This document shows positions 28,825-38,770 of a stretch of 64,000 nt of DNA, one piece after another. The DNA is from Shewanella glacialipiscicola (GTDB taxonomy: Bacteria; Pseudomonadota; Gammaproteobacteria; Enterobacterales; Shewanellaceae). Within the stretch, counting starts at the first letter, position 1; every line of letters begins with the position of its first letter. The translations under genes were made by a program, and so were the position numbers. The stretch is taken from assembly GCF_023283485.1 (NCBI RefSeq), contig NZ_JAKILU010000016.1, positions 30,344 through 94,343 of the forward strand. The letters run 5' to 3'. The notes under the pieces are model-generated. The model saw only the letters and a list, made by a program, of their open reading frames with translations. It was not told the DNA's origin and ran no database searches.

Positions 28825-29060
28825 AATTTTGCCTTAATCTAGCGTCGTTAAGTATCGACATCACCTTATAAGCCGCTATTATCTATGGTCGGCTGCGATA
28901 TAAATATCGCTTAACAGACAAGGTCAGTTTCACTTCGGACAGAGTGTGGTTAAATATTACACCTTGCATGAGCATTCTCGCGTTATTGCATTAATACCGT
29001 AGTGCGGGGCTGAGACTGTTAGCATGTGTGAAGCAGGTAATATCCGCTTGAGATGAAAAT

Positions 29061-29846
29061 ATGAACAAAAAAATGGTTTACCATCCCCTATGGGCAGATC
29101 AAAAACCTCTTGCGGATATCTTTTTCAATTATGAGGCCTTTTTACCTAATACGGTTACGCCCAAACACCAACATTCTTGGGGGCAATTGCAGTTAATTAA
29201 CGGCGGTATTATGGAGTTACATGCCGCAGGGCAGCGGTTTTTATCACCGTCACAATATGCTATTTGGGTACCTGCAGGTATAGAGCATGAAAGTTATACT
29301 CGGCGCAGTATACATTATTGTTCAATGAACATTGTCGTCGAACAGACATTAGGCTTTCCCCTTGAAACCTGTCTTTTAAGCGTAACGCCGATTGCTCAAT
29401 CGATAGTCAATGATTTGCGAGAACGAGGCGTTAAGGTTGCAGAAACACCAGCAGATAAACGTTTAGTGAAGGTTTTACTCGATCAATTAACCTTAGGACA
29501 AGCCTTGCCGCAGTTTTTACCCAATGCGACAGATAAACTGTTATATCCGCTGTTGCAGGCGCTTGAGGCCGATCCCGCAAGTTCAAAAACCTTTAAAACT
29601 TGGGCGGTTGAGTTGCATACCACTGAACGCACCTTGGCTCGTCGCTGCCAACAAGTATTAGGTATGAGTTTTACTGAATTAAGGCAAAGGCATAAGTTTA
29701 TTTATTCACTGCAATTATTGCGGCAAGGATTAGCGATAAAAGAAGTTGCATTAACGCTTGGTTATAACCAAACCTCACCTTATATCGTGATGTTTAAAAA
29801 GTATGCTCAGTGTTCACCAGAACAGTATCGGCGCCGATTGGGATAG
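29061..29846 (+). CDS. AraC-family transcriptional regulator
   Basis: 261-residue regulator: an N-terminal cupin sensor (about 10-100; HQHSWGQLQLINGG, SQYAIWVPAGIEHE) and a C-terminal double helix-turn-helix (about 170-260; TTERTLARRCQQVLG, then IKEVALTLGYNQTSPYIVMFKKYAQCSPEQYR). It probably controls the divergent EamA transporter gene; that is inferred from arrangement. The inducer is unknown. Confidence 0.88.
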   Translation: MNKKMVYHPLWADQKPLADIFFNYEAFLPNTVTPKHQHSWGQLQLINGGIMELHAAGQRFLSPSQYAIWVPAGIEHESYTRRSIHYCSMNIVVEQTLGFPLETCLLSVTPIAQSIVNDLRERGVKVAETPADKRLVKVLLDQLTLGQALPQFLPNATDKLLYPLLQALEADPASSKTFKTWAVELHTTERTLARRCQQVLGMSFTELRQRHKFIYSLQLLRQGLAIKEVALTLGYNQTSPYIVMFKKYAQCSPEQYRRRLG

Positions 29847-29936
29847 TTTATGACGTTAGGATGTATGAGACGATAGATCACCCAATGATAACTGGATTGC
29901 AGAAATAGCGTGACTGAGTAATAAACCGATAAAATA

Positions 29937-29973
29937 AAATAGGGTGCTAAAGTATTTAGCACCCTATTTTTTG
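29937..29973. terminator. Terminator after the araC-type gene
   Basis: AAATAGGGTGCTAAA and TTTAGCACCCTATTT form a 15-bp perfect stem with a 3-nt loop and T-run on the plus strand. It may also serve the small convergent gene on the minus strand. Confidence 0.88.
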
Positions 29974-30013
29974 CTTATTTTAAGAGAGGATTGAAGAAAT
30001 TTTTAGGATAAGC

Positions 30014-30103
30014 TTAGTCGGATGCTTTCGGGCGGTTCCGTTTATCCTGACGCTTCTCTTTTAAGGTTTTCATTGGCGGTTTTTTATTCTTTTCTTTACT
30101 CAT
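30014..30103 (-). CDS. 29-residue highly basic small protein
   Basis: ATG at 30103 with GGAG 9 nt upstream opens a 29-codon frame encoding MSKEKNKKPPMKTLKEKRQD followed by KRNRPKASD. The composition is extremely basic (ten lysines, three arginines). Short proteins with the core KPxxKTLKEKR are common in Shewanella, Vibrio and relatives as conserved hypotheticals. Charge suggests RNA or ribosome contact, but that is inference. The gene sits alone next to a strong bidirectional terminator. Confidence 0.72.
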   Translation of the reverse strand: MSKEKNKKPPMKTLKEKRQDKRNRPKASD

Positions 30104-30576
30104 AGATATTGACTCCAAAGTGAAGGTAACTATCTACTCCGTGCCGCAATTCGGTTTCGATAGTGAGGTTCAATTTTTTAATTTCGATTGAACTAGATGA
30201 TTTATCGTGATGCATAAAATTATTGCTGTATAAACTTAATCATTGAGGTGTCGTACTTATTCCTCGTAACATCATATTGTATAGCTAATAAAGCGCTGCC
30301 ATGACTTTATATAAGCTAATGTATGAGTTAGTTTAAATGTTAATTTTGTTTATATTTCATCGCATAATCAATGTGCATCATTAATAAATGGTGCGGCCAG
30401 TTAATGACTTCAAAATAAAATCTCCTCTTATTTTACCGTGTTTAAAGCCGCTATAAGCTTTGTTGCTAAAGCGAGTTGGTAGTATGTTGCCACTAAATTG
30501 AACATACTATTTTTAAAAACGAACACTTAAAATGCATATAGGTGTCAAATAGCTACCTAGATATTATAAATAAAAA
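30104..30576. other. Intergenic region between small basic protein and Rnk-like gene
   Basis: About 470 bp of AT-rich sequence holding the promoter side of the small minus-strand gene and the 3' end of the rnk-like transcript. I see no ORF with a ribosome-binding site and no terminator with a clear T-run. Confidence 0.4.
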
Positions 30577-30963
30577 CTATTTTTTAATTAAACCAATGTC
30601 TTTAATCATAAATAAAACAGGTTTTCCTAAAATATTGACCTCTGCCATCTCGCCCTTTGACCGTCCAAGTAAGCTGACACCTAAATCTGATATCACAGAA
30701 TAGCGTCCTGCACTGGGTTTATGTTTTTGTGGATACACAAGTTCAACTTGATATTCCTGCTGATCCTGCAAATTAACTAAACAGATTTGCTTTCCTACAG
30801 TGACGTTATCGCTTGTGTTATCATTTTTTAATTGCTCAAGCTTGCTTATCACTCCCGCTAATGCGGTTGGACGTAGGGAGGTGTTAAAACTATTTTGTAA
30901 ATAATACGTTTCTGTTTTTAGAATAAGATTCTGAAAGAAACCGTTAAAAAAAGAGTATGTCAT
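30577..30963 (-). CDS. Rnk/GreA C-terminal domain protein
   Basis: 128-residue protein. The C-terminal half (about residues 52-125) is an FKBP-like fold of the GreA/GreB/Rnk type (VTVGKQICLVNLQDQQEYQVELV, then YSVISDLGVSLLGRSKGEMAEV). The N-terminus has no long coiled coil, so it cannot act like GreA in the secondary channel. E. coli Rnk has a similar design and binds RNA polymerase without transcript cleavage. Role here is inferred from that likeness. Confidence 0.72.
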   Translation of the reverse strand: MTYSFFNGFFQNLILKTETYYLQNSFNTSLRPTALAGVISKLEQLKNDNTSDNVTVGKQICLVNLQDQQEYQVELVYPQKHKPSAGRYSVISDLGVSLLGRSKGEMAEVNILGKPVLFMIKDIGLIKK

Positions 30964-31060
30964 TGCCGCCTCTAAAATAACGAAGTTACAAAGATAAACA
31001 GAGAATTATATAATACTATTATTGGTATTCTGTGTTTATTTGAAAGACTACTTAGTATCT

Positions 31061-31083
31061 GCCGAGCGTGAGTGACGCTCGGC
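31061..31083. repeat. GC-rich perfect 9-bp inverted repeat
   Basis: GCCGAGCGT-GAGTG-ACGCTCGGC, about 100 nt upstream of the rnk-like gene and 28 nt before a small plus-strand ORF. It has no T-run, so termination is uncertain. Confidence 0.55.
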
Positions 31084-31111
31084 TTAAACTGGGAATTTGA
31101 GAGAGAAGCGA

Positions 31112-31207
31112 ATGGTGCTTACTGAGTTAAACCTAGTAGCAAGCCCATTAGAAGGTCGTGATGAAAATGCATTGTTAAACATAGTTTTACATCTCCAGTC
31201 AGAATGA
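31112..31207 (+). CDS. Possible 31-codon ORF
   Basis: ATG at 31112 (protein begins MVLTELNLVASPLEGRDENA) with GAGAG about 9 nt upstream, in an otherwise gene-free kilobase. The product has no recognisable family. Support is only the ribosome-binding site and uninterrupted frame, so it may be fortuitous. Confidence 0.3.
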   Translation: MVLTELNLVASPLEGRDENALLNIVLHLQSE

Positions 31208-31961
31208 GTGTTTCGCTATTTAATCTTTACCTAACCACATAATCGTTAAAGTGATGATAGTTGATTTCGTAGCTAGTTTTTATCTAAAAAATTTAATCGT
31301 TATTGGCTAATTTGATACACCATAATTGCTTGCTTGATACCATAGGACAAGTAAAAAAATAAAGCAAGCCTGACTCTACTAATGTCGACAAATAGACTTA
31401 TTTACCTGTAGGAATGAGTTTGAGGCTGGAATAACGCAAGTAAGACATGACTTACGCTCATCAAATAAACAGGGTGTTTTATAGTGCGCGCTAAAATAAT
31501 ACTCTTTAGGAGCAATGGTGTGGCTTAACGTATTTAAATCAAGGTTTATAAAAATATAACGAGGTATTCAATTCAAAGCCTTAAGCTCGTCAAATCAATG
31601 CTCTAGATGCATCCCGCTGGAGAATGCATCGCTTAAAGCCACATTCAGATAGCCATGTTCACATAACCATATTCGGATAGTCACAGCCAACGCAGTGTTT
31701 AACAAACTTATAAAACATGATGCAGATAATGATTGAACATTGAGTCGTTAAAAATATTTAGACTTCCAGATGGCTATCTGTTAGCTTGTTGAACATGCAC
31801 AAATCCAATGCTGTCCCAACATTGTTTGGCTGAAGGTTGGCATTGTGATTAGCGAAAACACAGATGCGTGAGGATGCTGAAGGCTAAGTGTTGTCACTCA
31901 CCACGGCAAAGCGTTGAAACGTAGGCATCGTTAATAAGCGATATCAATAAAGGAAGGGAAT
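31208..31961. other. Long untranslated region upstream of metY, with MetJ-like site
   Basis: About 750 bp without a credible gene. At 31760-31775 AGACTTCC-AGATGGCT resembles two met boxes (6 of 8 matches each). At about 31806-31846 CAATG/CATTG and CCAAC/GTTGG can form a bulged hairpin. The distance to metY suggests a long leader. Confidence 0.4.
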
Positions 31962-33254
31962 ATGAAATTAGAGTCACTGGCATTGCACCACGGTTATGAG
32001 TCAGAAGCGACCACCAAGTCGGCCGCTGTACCTATCTATCAAACCACTTCTTATACCTTTGATGATACCCAACACGGCGCTGATTTATTTGACTTAAAAG
32101 TCGCGGGTAATATTTATACGCGGATCATGAATCCCACTACTAGTGTGTTAGAGCAGCGTCTTGCCGCCATTGAAGGTGGTATAGGAGCGCTGGCTGTGGC
32201 ATCGGGTATGGCGGCCATTACCTATGCGATTCAAGCATTGACTCAGGTGGGGGATAATATTGTCAGTACTAGCCAGCTTTATGGCGGTACTTATAATCTG
32301 TTTGCCCATACGCTACCGCGCCAAGGTGTTGAAGTGCGTATGGCGGCCTTCGATGATTTTGAAGGACTCGATGAGTTAATTGATGACAAAACCAAAGCTT
32401 TGTTTTGCGAATCCATCGGAAATCCAGCAGGTAATATTGTTGATTTACAGCGTTTAGCTGAGATAGCCCATAAACATGGTGTGCCTTTGATTGTCGATAA
32501 TACGGTCGCGACACCTGTGCTATGTCGTCCGTTTGAACATGGTGCTGATATCGTTATCCATTCTCTAACTAAATATATTGGCGGTCATGGTACAACGATT
32601 GGCGGCGCGATTATTGACTCAGGCAAGTTTGATTGGGTGGCGAATAAAGAGCGATTTGCGTTACTGAACCAAGCCGATCCTTCGTACCATGGCGTGGTAT
32701 ATACCCAAGCCTTTGGATCTGCCGCTTTTATTGGTCGTTGCCGTGTGGTGCCGCTGCGTAATACGGGGGCTGCGCTTTCACCACATAGTGCATTTTTACT
32801 GTTACAAGGGCTAGAAACCTTAAGTCTTAGAATGGAGCGCCATTGTTCCAATGCGTTAGCCTTGGCAGAATATCTTGTGCAGCATCCCGCGGTCAGTTGG
32901 GTGAACTACGGCGCCTTAGCCAACAGTCCTTATCAAGCTAATTGCCACAAAATCACTGGTGGTAAAGCCTCTGGGATTATTAGTTTTGGTATTAAAGCGG
33001 CCACGTCTGAAGAAGGTAAAATTGTCGGTGGACGTTTTATTGATGCGCTGCAGATGATTTTGCGCTTAGTCAATATTGGCGATGTAAAATCGTTAGCCTG
33101 TCATCCCGCGAGTACGACGCACAGACAATTGGATGCTAATGAATTAGCCAGGGCTGGGGTATCAGAGGATCTCGTGCGTATTTCGGTTGGGATTGAGCAT
33201 ATCGACGATATTATTGCCGATGTTGCGCAGGCACTTGATAAAGCACTGCTCTAA
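31962..33254 (+). CDS. metY: O-acetylhomoserine (thiol)-lyase / aminocarboxypropyltransferase
   Basis: 430-residue PLP enzyme of the Cys/Met metabolism family that converts O-acetylhomoserine plus sulfide to homocysteine. It has the family opening LALHHGYESEATTKSAAVPIYQTTSY and the PLP lysine in HSLTKYIGGHGTTIGGAII. The long C-terminal part SACHPASTTHRQL-type (here SLACHPASTTHRQLDANELA) and a length of about 430 distinguish MetY from MetB. An AAGGAAGGGAA Shine-Dalgarno precedes it. With metT in the same window, methionine supply is a local theme. Confidence 0.9.
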   Translation: MKLESLALHHGYESEATTKSAAVPIYQTTSYTFDDTQHGADLFDLKVAGNIYTRIMNPTTSVLEQRLAAIEGGIGALAVASGMAAITYAIQALTQVGDNIVSTSQLYGGTYNLFAHTLPRQGVEVRMAAFDDFEGLDELIDDKTKALFCESIGNPAGNIVDLQRLAEIAHKHGVPLIVDNTVATPVLCRPFEHGADIVIHSLTKYIGGHGTTIGGAIIDSGKFDWVANKERFALLNQADPSYHGVVYTQAFGSAAFIGRCRVVPLRNTGAALSPHSAFLLLQGLETLSLRMERHCSNALALAEYLVQHPAVSWVNYGALANSPYQANCHKITGGKASGIISFGIKAATSEEGKIVGGRFIDALQMILRLVNIGDVKSLACHPASTTHRQLDANELARAGVSEDLVRISVGIEHIDDIIADVAQALDKALL

Positions 33255-33311
33255 TTGCAGTGTGATTGAAATCTTTTAACGTTTTATTCTTAAATTAATG
33301 ATTTAAAAATT

Positions 33312-33350
33312 AAAAGCCGCCAGCGACTCTGTCGCTGGCGGCTTTTTTGT
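33312..33350. terminator. Bidirectional terminator between metY and rlmG
   Basis: AAAAGCCGCCAGCGAC and GTCGCTGGCGGCTTTT form a 16-bp perfect stem around a 3-nt loop, with T-runs on both strands; the genes are convergent. Confidence 0.9.
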
Positions 33351-33387
33351 TCGTAAAATTAACTGTGAGTCTTACTCACCTGAACTT

Positions 33388-34548
33388 TTAATCAGCTACG
33401 TGATTTAATGGGCTATTTTTCTGTGCTTGCAATATCACAAATTTACCGTTGGAGGCGACTGTGGTGCAGTTTTGAAATAAGCGCTGTAATTTCACGTGAT
33501 AATTTAAATGACGATTACCCACAATATGTAAGATACCGCCATCTTTTAAACGGCGGCGTGCGTCTAAAAACATTTGCCACGCGATGTGATCGGTAATGGC
33601 TTCGCCTTGGTGAAAGGGCGGGTTACACAGCACCAAGTCGGGTTGCACTTCATCTGGCAGATGTGTCATGCAGTCGTCCCAATAGAAGTGGCCTTTATCT
33701 GCGGGTAATGAGTTGCGCGCCCAGTTGGCTTTAGCGGATGCAACTGCCATATCAGAATCGTCGATAAAATGGATATCAGCAGCCGGGAATAACTGTGCAG
33801 CTCGTAAACCCAGTACACCATTGCCACAACCCAGATCGACAATTGATTTAAAGTCTCCTTTCGGCAGATTGTCTAACATGATACGTGCGCCAATATCGAG
33901 CTTATTCGCGGCAAATACATTGCTTAAATTACTGATCTCGAGTTGATATTCAGGCACGACCCAAGTGACTTCTTTAGCTAATGGTCTGGATTTACCATCA
34001 CTGACACAGGTAATTACTCGGGTGTTTTTCCAGGCTAAACTAGCGCTTGCTGGGCCTAAATGCTTAGCAAAGACATCGAGTAAGGCGCCATTAATCGATT
34101 TAGCTTTGGCGGCCACTAATACACGAGTGCCAGCGGGTAACACTTGCGATAAGCGTGTTAGCTGGTGGGCAAAGTAGCTTAAGTTTTTAGGTAACTTCAT
34201 CAATACTAAGGCTAAGTTTTCTGGCAAGGTATCGCGGCTGGTAAACCATTGTAGATTATTGGCAGATAGCTGATTGCGGACATGATTTTGCTCTGTGCCT
34301 AAAAAGCTGGTTCTGGCATCGGTTTCAACACACAGTGGCCAACTTGGATTCAATTTGAATAAACCACAACTTAACACGCCAAAATTATCATTGATAATGG
34401 CGGTGGGAACGGCGGGTTGTGCAGCTTCAACCAGACTTTTGAGTAAGTGTTCATCGGCGGCATCCCAAGCTTGAAGATGAGACTCCTGCTGAGCCGGATA
34501 CCGTAAAAGTTCGAGTTCAACACCCGCTACTGAAAATTGTGTTGTCAT
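33388..34548 (-). CDS. rlmG: 23S rRNA (guanine-1835-N2) methyltransferase
   Basis: 386-residue SAM-dependent methyltransferase of the RsmC/RlmG type. It is a tandem arrangement with a degenerate N-terminal half and a catalytic C-terminal half. Motifs: [17 protein letters not shown] (SAM binding) and LCNPPFHQG (catalytic NPPF). The opening [18 protein letters not shown] is typical of RlmG; I therefore start at 34548 rather than three codons upstream. The convergent partner is metY; upstream lies the divergent alkB-like gene. Confidence 0.88.
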   Translation of the reverse strand: MTTQFSVAGVELELLRYPAQQESHLQAWDAADEHLLKSLVEAAQPAVPTAIINDNFGVLSCGLFKLNPSWPLCVETDARTSFLGTEQNHVRNQLSANNLQWFTSRDTLPENLALVLMKLPKNLSYFAHQLTRLSQVLPAGTRVLVAAKAKSINGALLDVFAKHLGPASASLAWKNTRVITCVSDGKSRPLAKEVTWVVPEYQLEISNLSNVFAANKLDIGARIMLDNLPKGDFKSIVDLGCGNGVLGLRAAQLFPAADIHFIDDSDMAVASAKANWARNSLPADKGHFYWDDCMTHLPDEVQPDLVLCNPPFHQGEAITDHIAWQMFLDARRRLKDGGILHIVGNRHLNYHVKLQRLFQNCTTVASNGKFVILQAQKNSPLNHVAD

Positions 34549-34662
34549 GTGCCACACTGCGCCAATAAATTAGGGCGCAGATTATCGCAGATTTCATGGC
34601 GCAGTGCGACGCCTTAGCGTGTTGGCTCAGCGCAGAGTATCAATCGCTCGATAGGAGAATGT

Positions 34663-35286
34663 GTGTGTAAGCAAGTTGATGACATAGCGCTGCTAGCAGC
34701 TAAGCTAACAATGCAGCCAAAACCTCCTATTACGCTAGTGCGAGGTTATCTCAATACCGAGCAGCAAGCCGCGCTGATAAAAGAAGCGCAGGCTTATCCC
34801 TTGAGTCGTCCTGAAATCCAAGTCTTTGGTAAATTTCATGCCATTCCCCGCCAGCAGGTTTGGTTTGGCGATGTAGGTTGCGACTATTTATATTCAGGTC
34901 TTTTTATTCGCGCCTTACCTTGGCCTAAATATGCTAATAAGCTTAGGCATAAATTAGCTAAGGATTTTGGCTTGGGCATTAATGGCGTATTAGTGAATTG
35001 CTACGCCGACGGTAAGGATTGCATGGGCACCCACAGCGATGATGAGCCGGAAATTGCCAAGGGCAGTGATATTGCTTCGATTACCTTAGGCGCGTCGCGG
35101 GATTTTGTGCTTAAGCATAAACACAGCCAAACAAAGTACAGTATCAGTTTGCAGAGCGGCGATTTGCTGATTATGCATTGGCCGATGCAAAAGGATTGGC
35201 TGCATAGCTTACCTAAACGCTTGAAAGTAAAAGAGCCGCGTTGGAACTATACCTTTAGACAATTAATCGTTAATTTTCATCGTTAA
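34663..35286 (+). CDS. AlkB-like 2-oxoglutarate/Fe(II) dioxygenase
   Basis: 207-residue oxygenase of the AlkB family that repairs alkylated bases in DNA or RNA by oxidative demethylation. The iron ligands are visible as THSDDE (H-x-D) and DWLHSLPKR, and the 2-oxoglutarate arginines in PRWNYTFRQ. VLVNCYADGKDCMGTHSDDE is typical of the AlkB/ALKBH2-3 type rather than of the E. coli AlkB core. The GTG start follows AGGAGA. No ada gene is adjacent. Confidence 0.85.
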   Translation: MCKQVDDIALLAAKLTMQPKPPITLVRGYLNTEQQAALIKEAQAYPLSRPEIQVFGKFHAIPRQQVWFGDVGCDYLYSGLFIRALPWPKYANKLRHKLAKDFGLGINGVLVNCYADGKDCMGTHSDDEPEIAKGSDIASITLGASRDFVLKHKHSQTKYSISLQSGDLLIMHWPMQKDWLHSLPKRLKVKEPRWNYTFRQLIVNFHR

Positions 35287-35471
35287 TGCATGTGCTTAAT
35301 GTCTATAGTTAATGTCCATGGGCTACACACTTTCGATACATGGTGGTCAAAAATAATTTGGTCATGCTAGTAATATGATAAGTAGCGTCACCTACAGGCG
35401 TTGCTATTTGATCTTTGCCACTCGAACCAGTAATCTTCGCCCACTGGATTTTCCCATTCTGAGACTCGAAT

Positions 35472-35792
35472 ATGTCCAATACTCAAACCCAGGGCACAGT
35501 GGCTAACATTATCACGCAGAAGTTAACGGCAGGTTTTTCGCCAACCCACTTAGAAGTGATTAACGAAAGTAATCGCCATCATGTACCGCCAAATTCAGAA
35601 ACTCATTTTAAAGTGGTGCTAGTGAGTGGACAATTTGATGGTTTACGCCTGTTGGCTCGTCATCGATTAGTGAACACGCAATTGGCCCATGAGTTAGAAA
35701 ATGGTGTGCATGCATTATCGATTCATACTTTTACTCAAAGTGAATGGGATGCGGATGCGCAAGTGGCCAATACGCCAAATTGCCGCGGATAA
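35472..35792 (+). CDS. bolA: BolA family protein
   Basis: 106-residue BolA-like protein, which pairs with monothiol glutaredoxins in iron-sulfur and redox regulation and affects cell shape. Characteristic stretch: LTAGFSPTHLEVINESNRHH, then FKVVLVSGQFDGLRLLARHRLVN, then VHALSIHTFTQSEW. The histidine in SIHTFT is the conserved cluster ligand. It lies alone before a terminator. Confidence 0.9.
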   Translation: MSNTQTQGTVANIITQKLTAGFSPTHLEVINESNRHHVPPNSETHFKVVLVSGQFDGLRLLARHRLVNTQLAHELENGVHALSIHTFTQSEWDADAQVANTPNCRG

Positions 35793-35822
35793 TCAATAAA
35801 TTTAAGTCTGTTTTGTAGTTTT

Positions 35823-35856
35823 AAAGCCACTCCTAACGCGAGTGGCTTTTTTGTTT
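35823..35856 (+). terminator. Terminator of bolA
   Basis: AAAGCCACT and AGTGGCTTT stem with TTTTG tail. Confidence 0.85.
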
Positions 35857-36044
35857 TAGGCTAATATTTTTAGTCTCGTGTAAGGTGGCAGTCTTGTTTG
35901 TTATTTTTTTTGGATAGGATATAGATGAGATGATTTCATCTTTGCTTATCTTATTATCGGCATAATTATTTTGGTGTTATGCTTTAAAACCATAAACCCA
36001 CTGTTATAGCGGCGTTGTGTCGCCCTGAGAATTTGGAGAGCCTT

Positions 36045-36554
36045 ATGCCACTACTTGATAGTTTTACTGTTGATCACACTCGGATGAATGCACCTGCAGT
36101 GCGCGTAGCTAAACATATGAGCACACCTAAGGGTGATGCGATTACGGTATTTGATTTACGTTTTTGTGCTCCGAATAAAGAGATCCTCAGTGAGCGTGGT
36201 ATTCATACTTTAGAGCATTTATTTGCTGGCTTTATGCGTGATCACTTAAATAGCAACAACGTTGAGATTATTGATATATCGCCTATGGGTTGTCGTACCG
36301 GATTCTATATGAGTTTGATTGGTGAGCCGACAGAGCGCCAAGTTGCGGATGCTTGGTTAGCTGCAATGGAAGACGTGCTTAAAGTGGTTGAACAGTCAGA
36401 AATTCCAGAACTTAACGAGTACCAGTGTGGTACTTATGAGATGCATTCATTAGAGCAGGCACAAGATATTGCTCGTAATATCATTGCGGCTGGCGTGAGT
36501 GTCAATCGTAATGATGATTTGAAACTAAGCGATGAAATTTTAGGTAAATTGTAA
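36045..36554 (+). CDS. luxS: S-ribosylhomocysteine lyase
   Basis: 169-residue enzyme that cleaves S-ribosylhomocysteine to homocysteine and DPD, the AI-2 precursor. Start ATG 36045 ([20 protein letters not shown]) has GGAG 7 nt upstream and gives the usual LuxS length; the frame is open 10 codons further but without support. Metal ligands are His54 and His58 in HTLEHLF and a cysteine in [10 protein letters not shown]; the catalytic Cys is in MGCRTGFYM. It links to the methionine genes through homocysteine recycling. Monocistronic. Confidence 0.96.
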   Translation: MPLLDSFTVDHTRMNAPAVRVAKHMSTPKGDAITVFDLRFCAPNKEILSERGIHTLEHLFAGFMRDHLNSNNVEIIDISPMGCRTGFYMSLIGEPTERQVADAWLAAMEDVLKVVEQSEIPELNEYQCGTYEMHSLEQAQDIARNIIAAGVSVNRNDDLKLSDEILGKL

Positions 36555-36613
36555 TTATTGCCCACAGTTTTTTAGCATAATTACTTAGTAAATTCTGTTT
36601 CCTGCAATTAATG

Positions 36614-36643
36614 AAAAAAAGCGACCTAAGTCGCTTTTTTTTT
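36614..36643 (+). terminator. Terminator of luxS
   Basis: AAAAAAAGCGAC and GTCGCTTTTTTTT with a 4-nt loop. Confidence 0.85.
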
Positions 36644-36715
36644 CAAACCAATTCAGCTACTTTACAATCTGATAACAAAAATATCGTGTGCTAACAAAGT
36701 TTTTGGGAGTTTGGT

Positions 36716-38770
36716 ATGCCTACTCATTACTTCACTGTATCGCTCTGTGCTATTTCGGTATCTTTGGCTTGTTCTAACAATGCATTCGCCGATGACCTTT
36801 ACAGTCAACTGCTCGAGCTTAATAAACTTAACAGTACATTTCATTCATCCCAAAGTAGTTTAGCTTTAGAACAATTAACGCCATTGACCGTTTTACCTGC
36901 AGATCTCAGTGGTAACCCCGCGAGCATCAGTATGCGCAGCACGAGCCAAGGCATAGCAGTATTACAAGATAGAGTGTATTTCTCTCCCGCGCCTTATGCT
37001 GCGCCGCAATTACAATTATTACCTAATTTACTGCAACAGCAGAGTGTCAACGCGACGCCGATGGCTAATATGGCAGTGGGTGGCCAAGGGGCATTTGGGG
37101 TAGTGAGTTATCAAACTTTACAGGTGGCTGAACAAGCGGAACATAGTAAGACGACTTTGGAGGGAAATACCGATTCAGATTATAGCGTTGATGTGAATTG
37201 GGGGGTGAAAACAAAAGACTATGGCATGGTACTCGCGGTTAATTACAATGACGCTAGTAGTAGCGACCACTTGTTTAATGGTCAGGATACAGACCGTCAA
37301 ACGACAGATATGTTATTTAAAATCAACGCTTCGAGTTTACTCGGTGCCAGAAATCCGCAAGTGACTGAATTTACCTATCAATTTCTCGATGATGATAGCT
37401 ACCGCTCCCTACTTGGATTAACGCAGGCTGATTGGCAGCAAGATCCAATGCGCCTCTATGCGGTAACCGCGGCGGATAAACACCAAGGACGACATCATAA
37501 GTATCAACTCTCGCACCAAGTTGCACTAGCGGGAGGCGATAAAGTCATTACCGACTTCTATTACCAATCCTATTCACAACAATTAAATCAACTTAATCAA
37601 TTTGATGGCCAGATGATTGATGCGAGGAGCCTTGCTACAATTGCAGCATTTGAACGCCAGCCCACGGTTAATGGCGTAGCGGTGGCTTCACTACAGCAAG
37701 ATAATGATTACAGCTCCTTTGGTATGCAAACAGAATCGGTGAATCAATACGGCGCTCACCAAATTATCTACAGCGCCCGATACCATACCGATAAAGCCGA
37801 AATGCACTTTGGCGACCAGCAGAGCTTATGGCAGCAAGATTTAAGTTTAATGAGTGATGCGCCCAATGCGCTATCAGCCTATACCGACGATGCAACTGCA
37901 TTCACTTCAGCAATCGACTCGTTATTTAATTGGGCGGGATTACAGCTCAAGCTCGCGTTAGCCTATGAGCAAGTCGACGTTACCCGCGAGGTCGACATCG
38001 CTTATGTGGGGCTCGATGCGGTTGATTTTTCCGATAGCGATTGGATGCCGCAACTAGGCGTTTTATATGATGCAGGAGATTGGCGCCTCAGTACCGATAT
38101 TCGCCGCTCATGGACAGCGGCGAGTGCGGGCAATCTTGATCAAGAAGCGCAAGTGTCATTGCATTATCAAGTCAGTGCCCAATATGCCAGCAACCGTTTT
38201 AATGCCGGTATTAAAACGTACATTCAAGATTTTGATAACCTGCATGTGAGCTGTGATGCCTATGCAAGTTGTGCTGATAGTCGTTTGTGGGTTCAAGGTA
38301 ATGTTACCGATGTACTGACCAAAGGCGTTGAGCTGGATCTTGGCTATCAATGGGATGTTGGCAGTGTGCAGTTACCTTTGACGCTGCATTACCAATATTC
38401 TAACTCTGAGTATCAAACCAATAGTTGCAATGAAATCCAGGGCTGCGTCGTGGCTGGCGATAGAGTGGCTTGGTTACCAGAACAACAACTTCAGTTGAGT
38501 GCTGGGATGAAATATGACGAATATGCGCTCAATGCCAATGTCTTTTATCAATCTGAGCGGGAAATGGGTCAGTTTGGTGCACAATTACAACCTATCGCGG
38601 CGCAATGGCGGGTCGATTTAGCGGCAAACTATCATTTTGACCGCCATAATGAGATTTATTTTCGTATAGAAAACCTCTTAGATGAGACATTAGTCTCGAC
38701 AGCATCAAATAGTGGAATTCGATCTGAAAATGGACGTATTAGCTATTTAGGCTATCAATTACGCTTTTGA
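36716..38770 (+). CDS. TonB-dependent outer-membrane receptor with short plug
   Basis: 684-residue outer-membrane protein with signal peptide (ends AFA), a much reduced plug-like region (about 55-145: SISMRSTSQGIAVLQDRV, then NMAVGGQGAFGVVSYQT, which recalls the RG..VL.DG and GSGAIGGVIN blocks) and a beta-barrel ending in phenylalanine (YQLRF). I cannot see a clear TonB box. Aligned receptors usually carry a longer plug, so this could be a divergent siderophore-type receptor. Two cysteines at about 506-514 lie in a loop (SCDAYASCA). GGGAG lies 6 nt before the start. Ligand unknown. Confidence 0.7.
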   Translation: MPTHYFTVSLCAISVSLACSNNAFADDLYSQLLELNKLNSTFHSSQSSLALEQLTPLTVLPADLSGNPASISMRSTSQGIAVLQDRVYFSPAPYAAPQLQLLPNLLQQQSVNATPMANMAVGGQGAFGVVSYQTLQVAEQAEHSKTTLEGNTDSDYSVDVNWGVKTKDYGMVLAVNYNDASSSDHLFNGQDTDRQTTDMLFKINASSLLGARNPQVTEFTYQFLDDDSYRSLLGLTQADWQQDPMRLYAVTAADKHQGRHHKYQLSHQVALAGGDKVITDFYYQSYSQQLNQLNQFDGQMIDARSLATIAAFERQPTVNGVAVASLQQDNDYSSFGMQTESVNQYGAHQIIYSARYHTDKAEMHFGDQQSLWQQDLSLMSDAPNALSAYTDDATAFTSAIDSLFNWAGLQLKLALAYEQVDVTREVDIAYVGLDAVDFSDSDWMPQLGVLYDAGDWRLSTDIRRSWTAASAGNLDQEAQVSLHYQVSAQYASNRFNAGIKTYIQDFDNLHVSCDAYASCADSRLWVQGNVTDVLTKGVELDLGYQWDVGSVQLPLTLHYQYSNSEYQTNSCNEIQGCVVAGDRVAWLPEQQLQLSAGMKYDEYALNANVFYQSEREMGQFGAQLQPIAAQWRVDLAANYHFDRHNEIYFRIENLLDETLVSTASNSGIRSENGRISYLGYQLRF

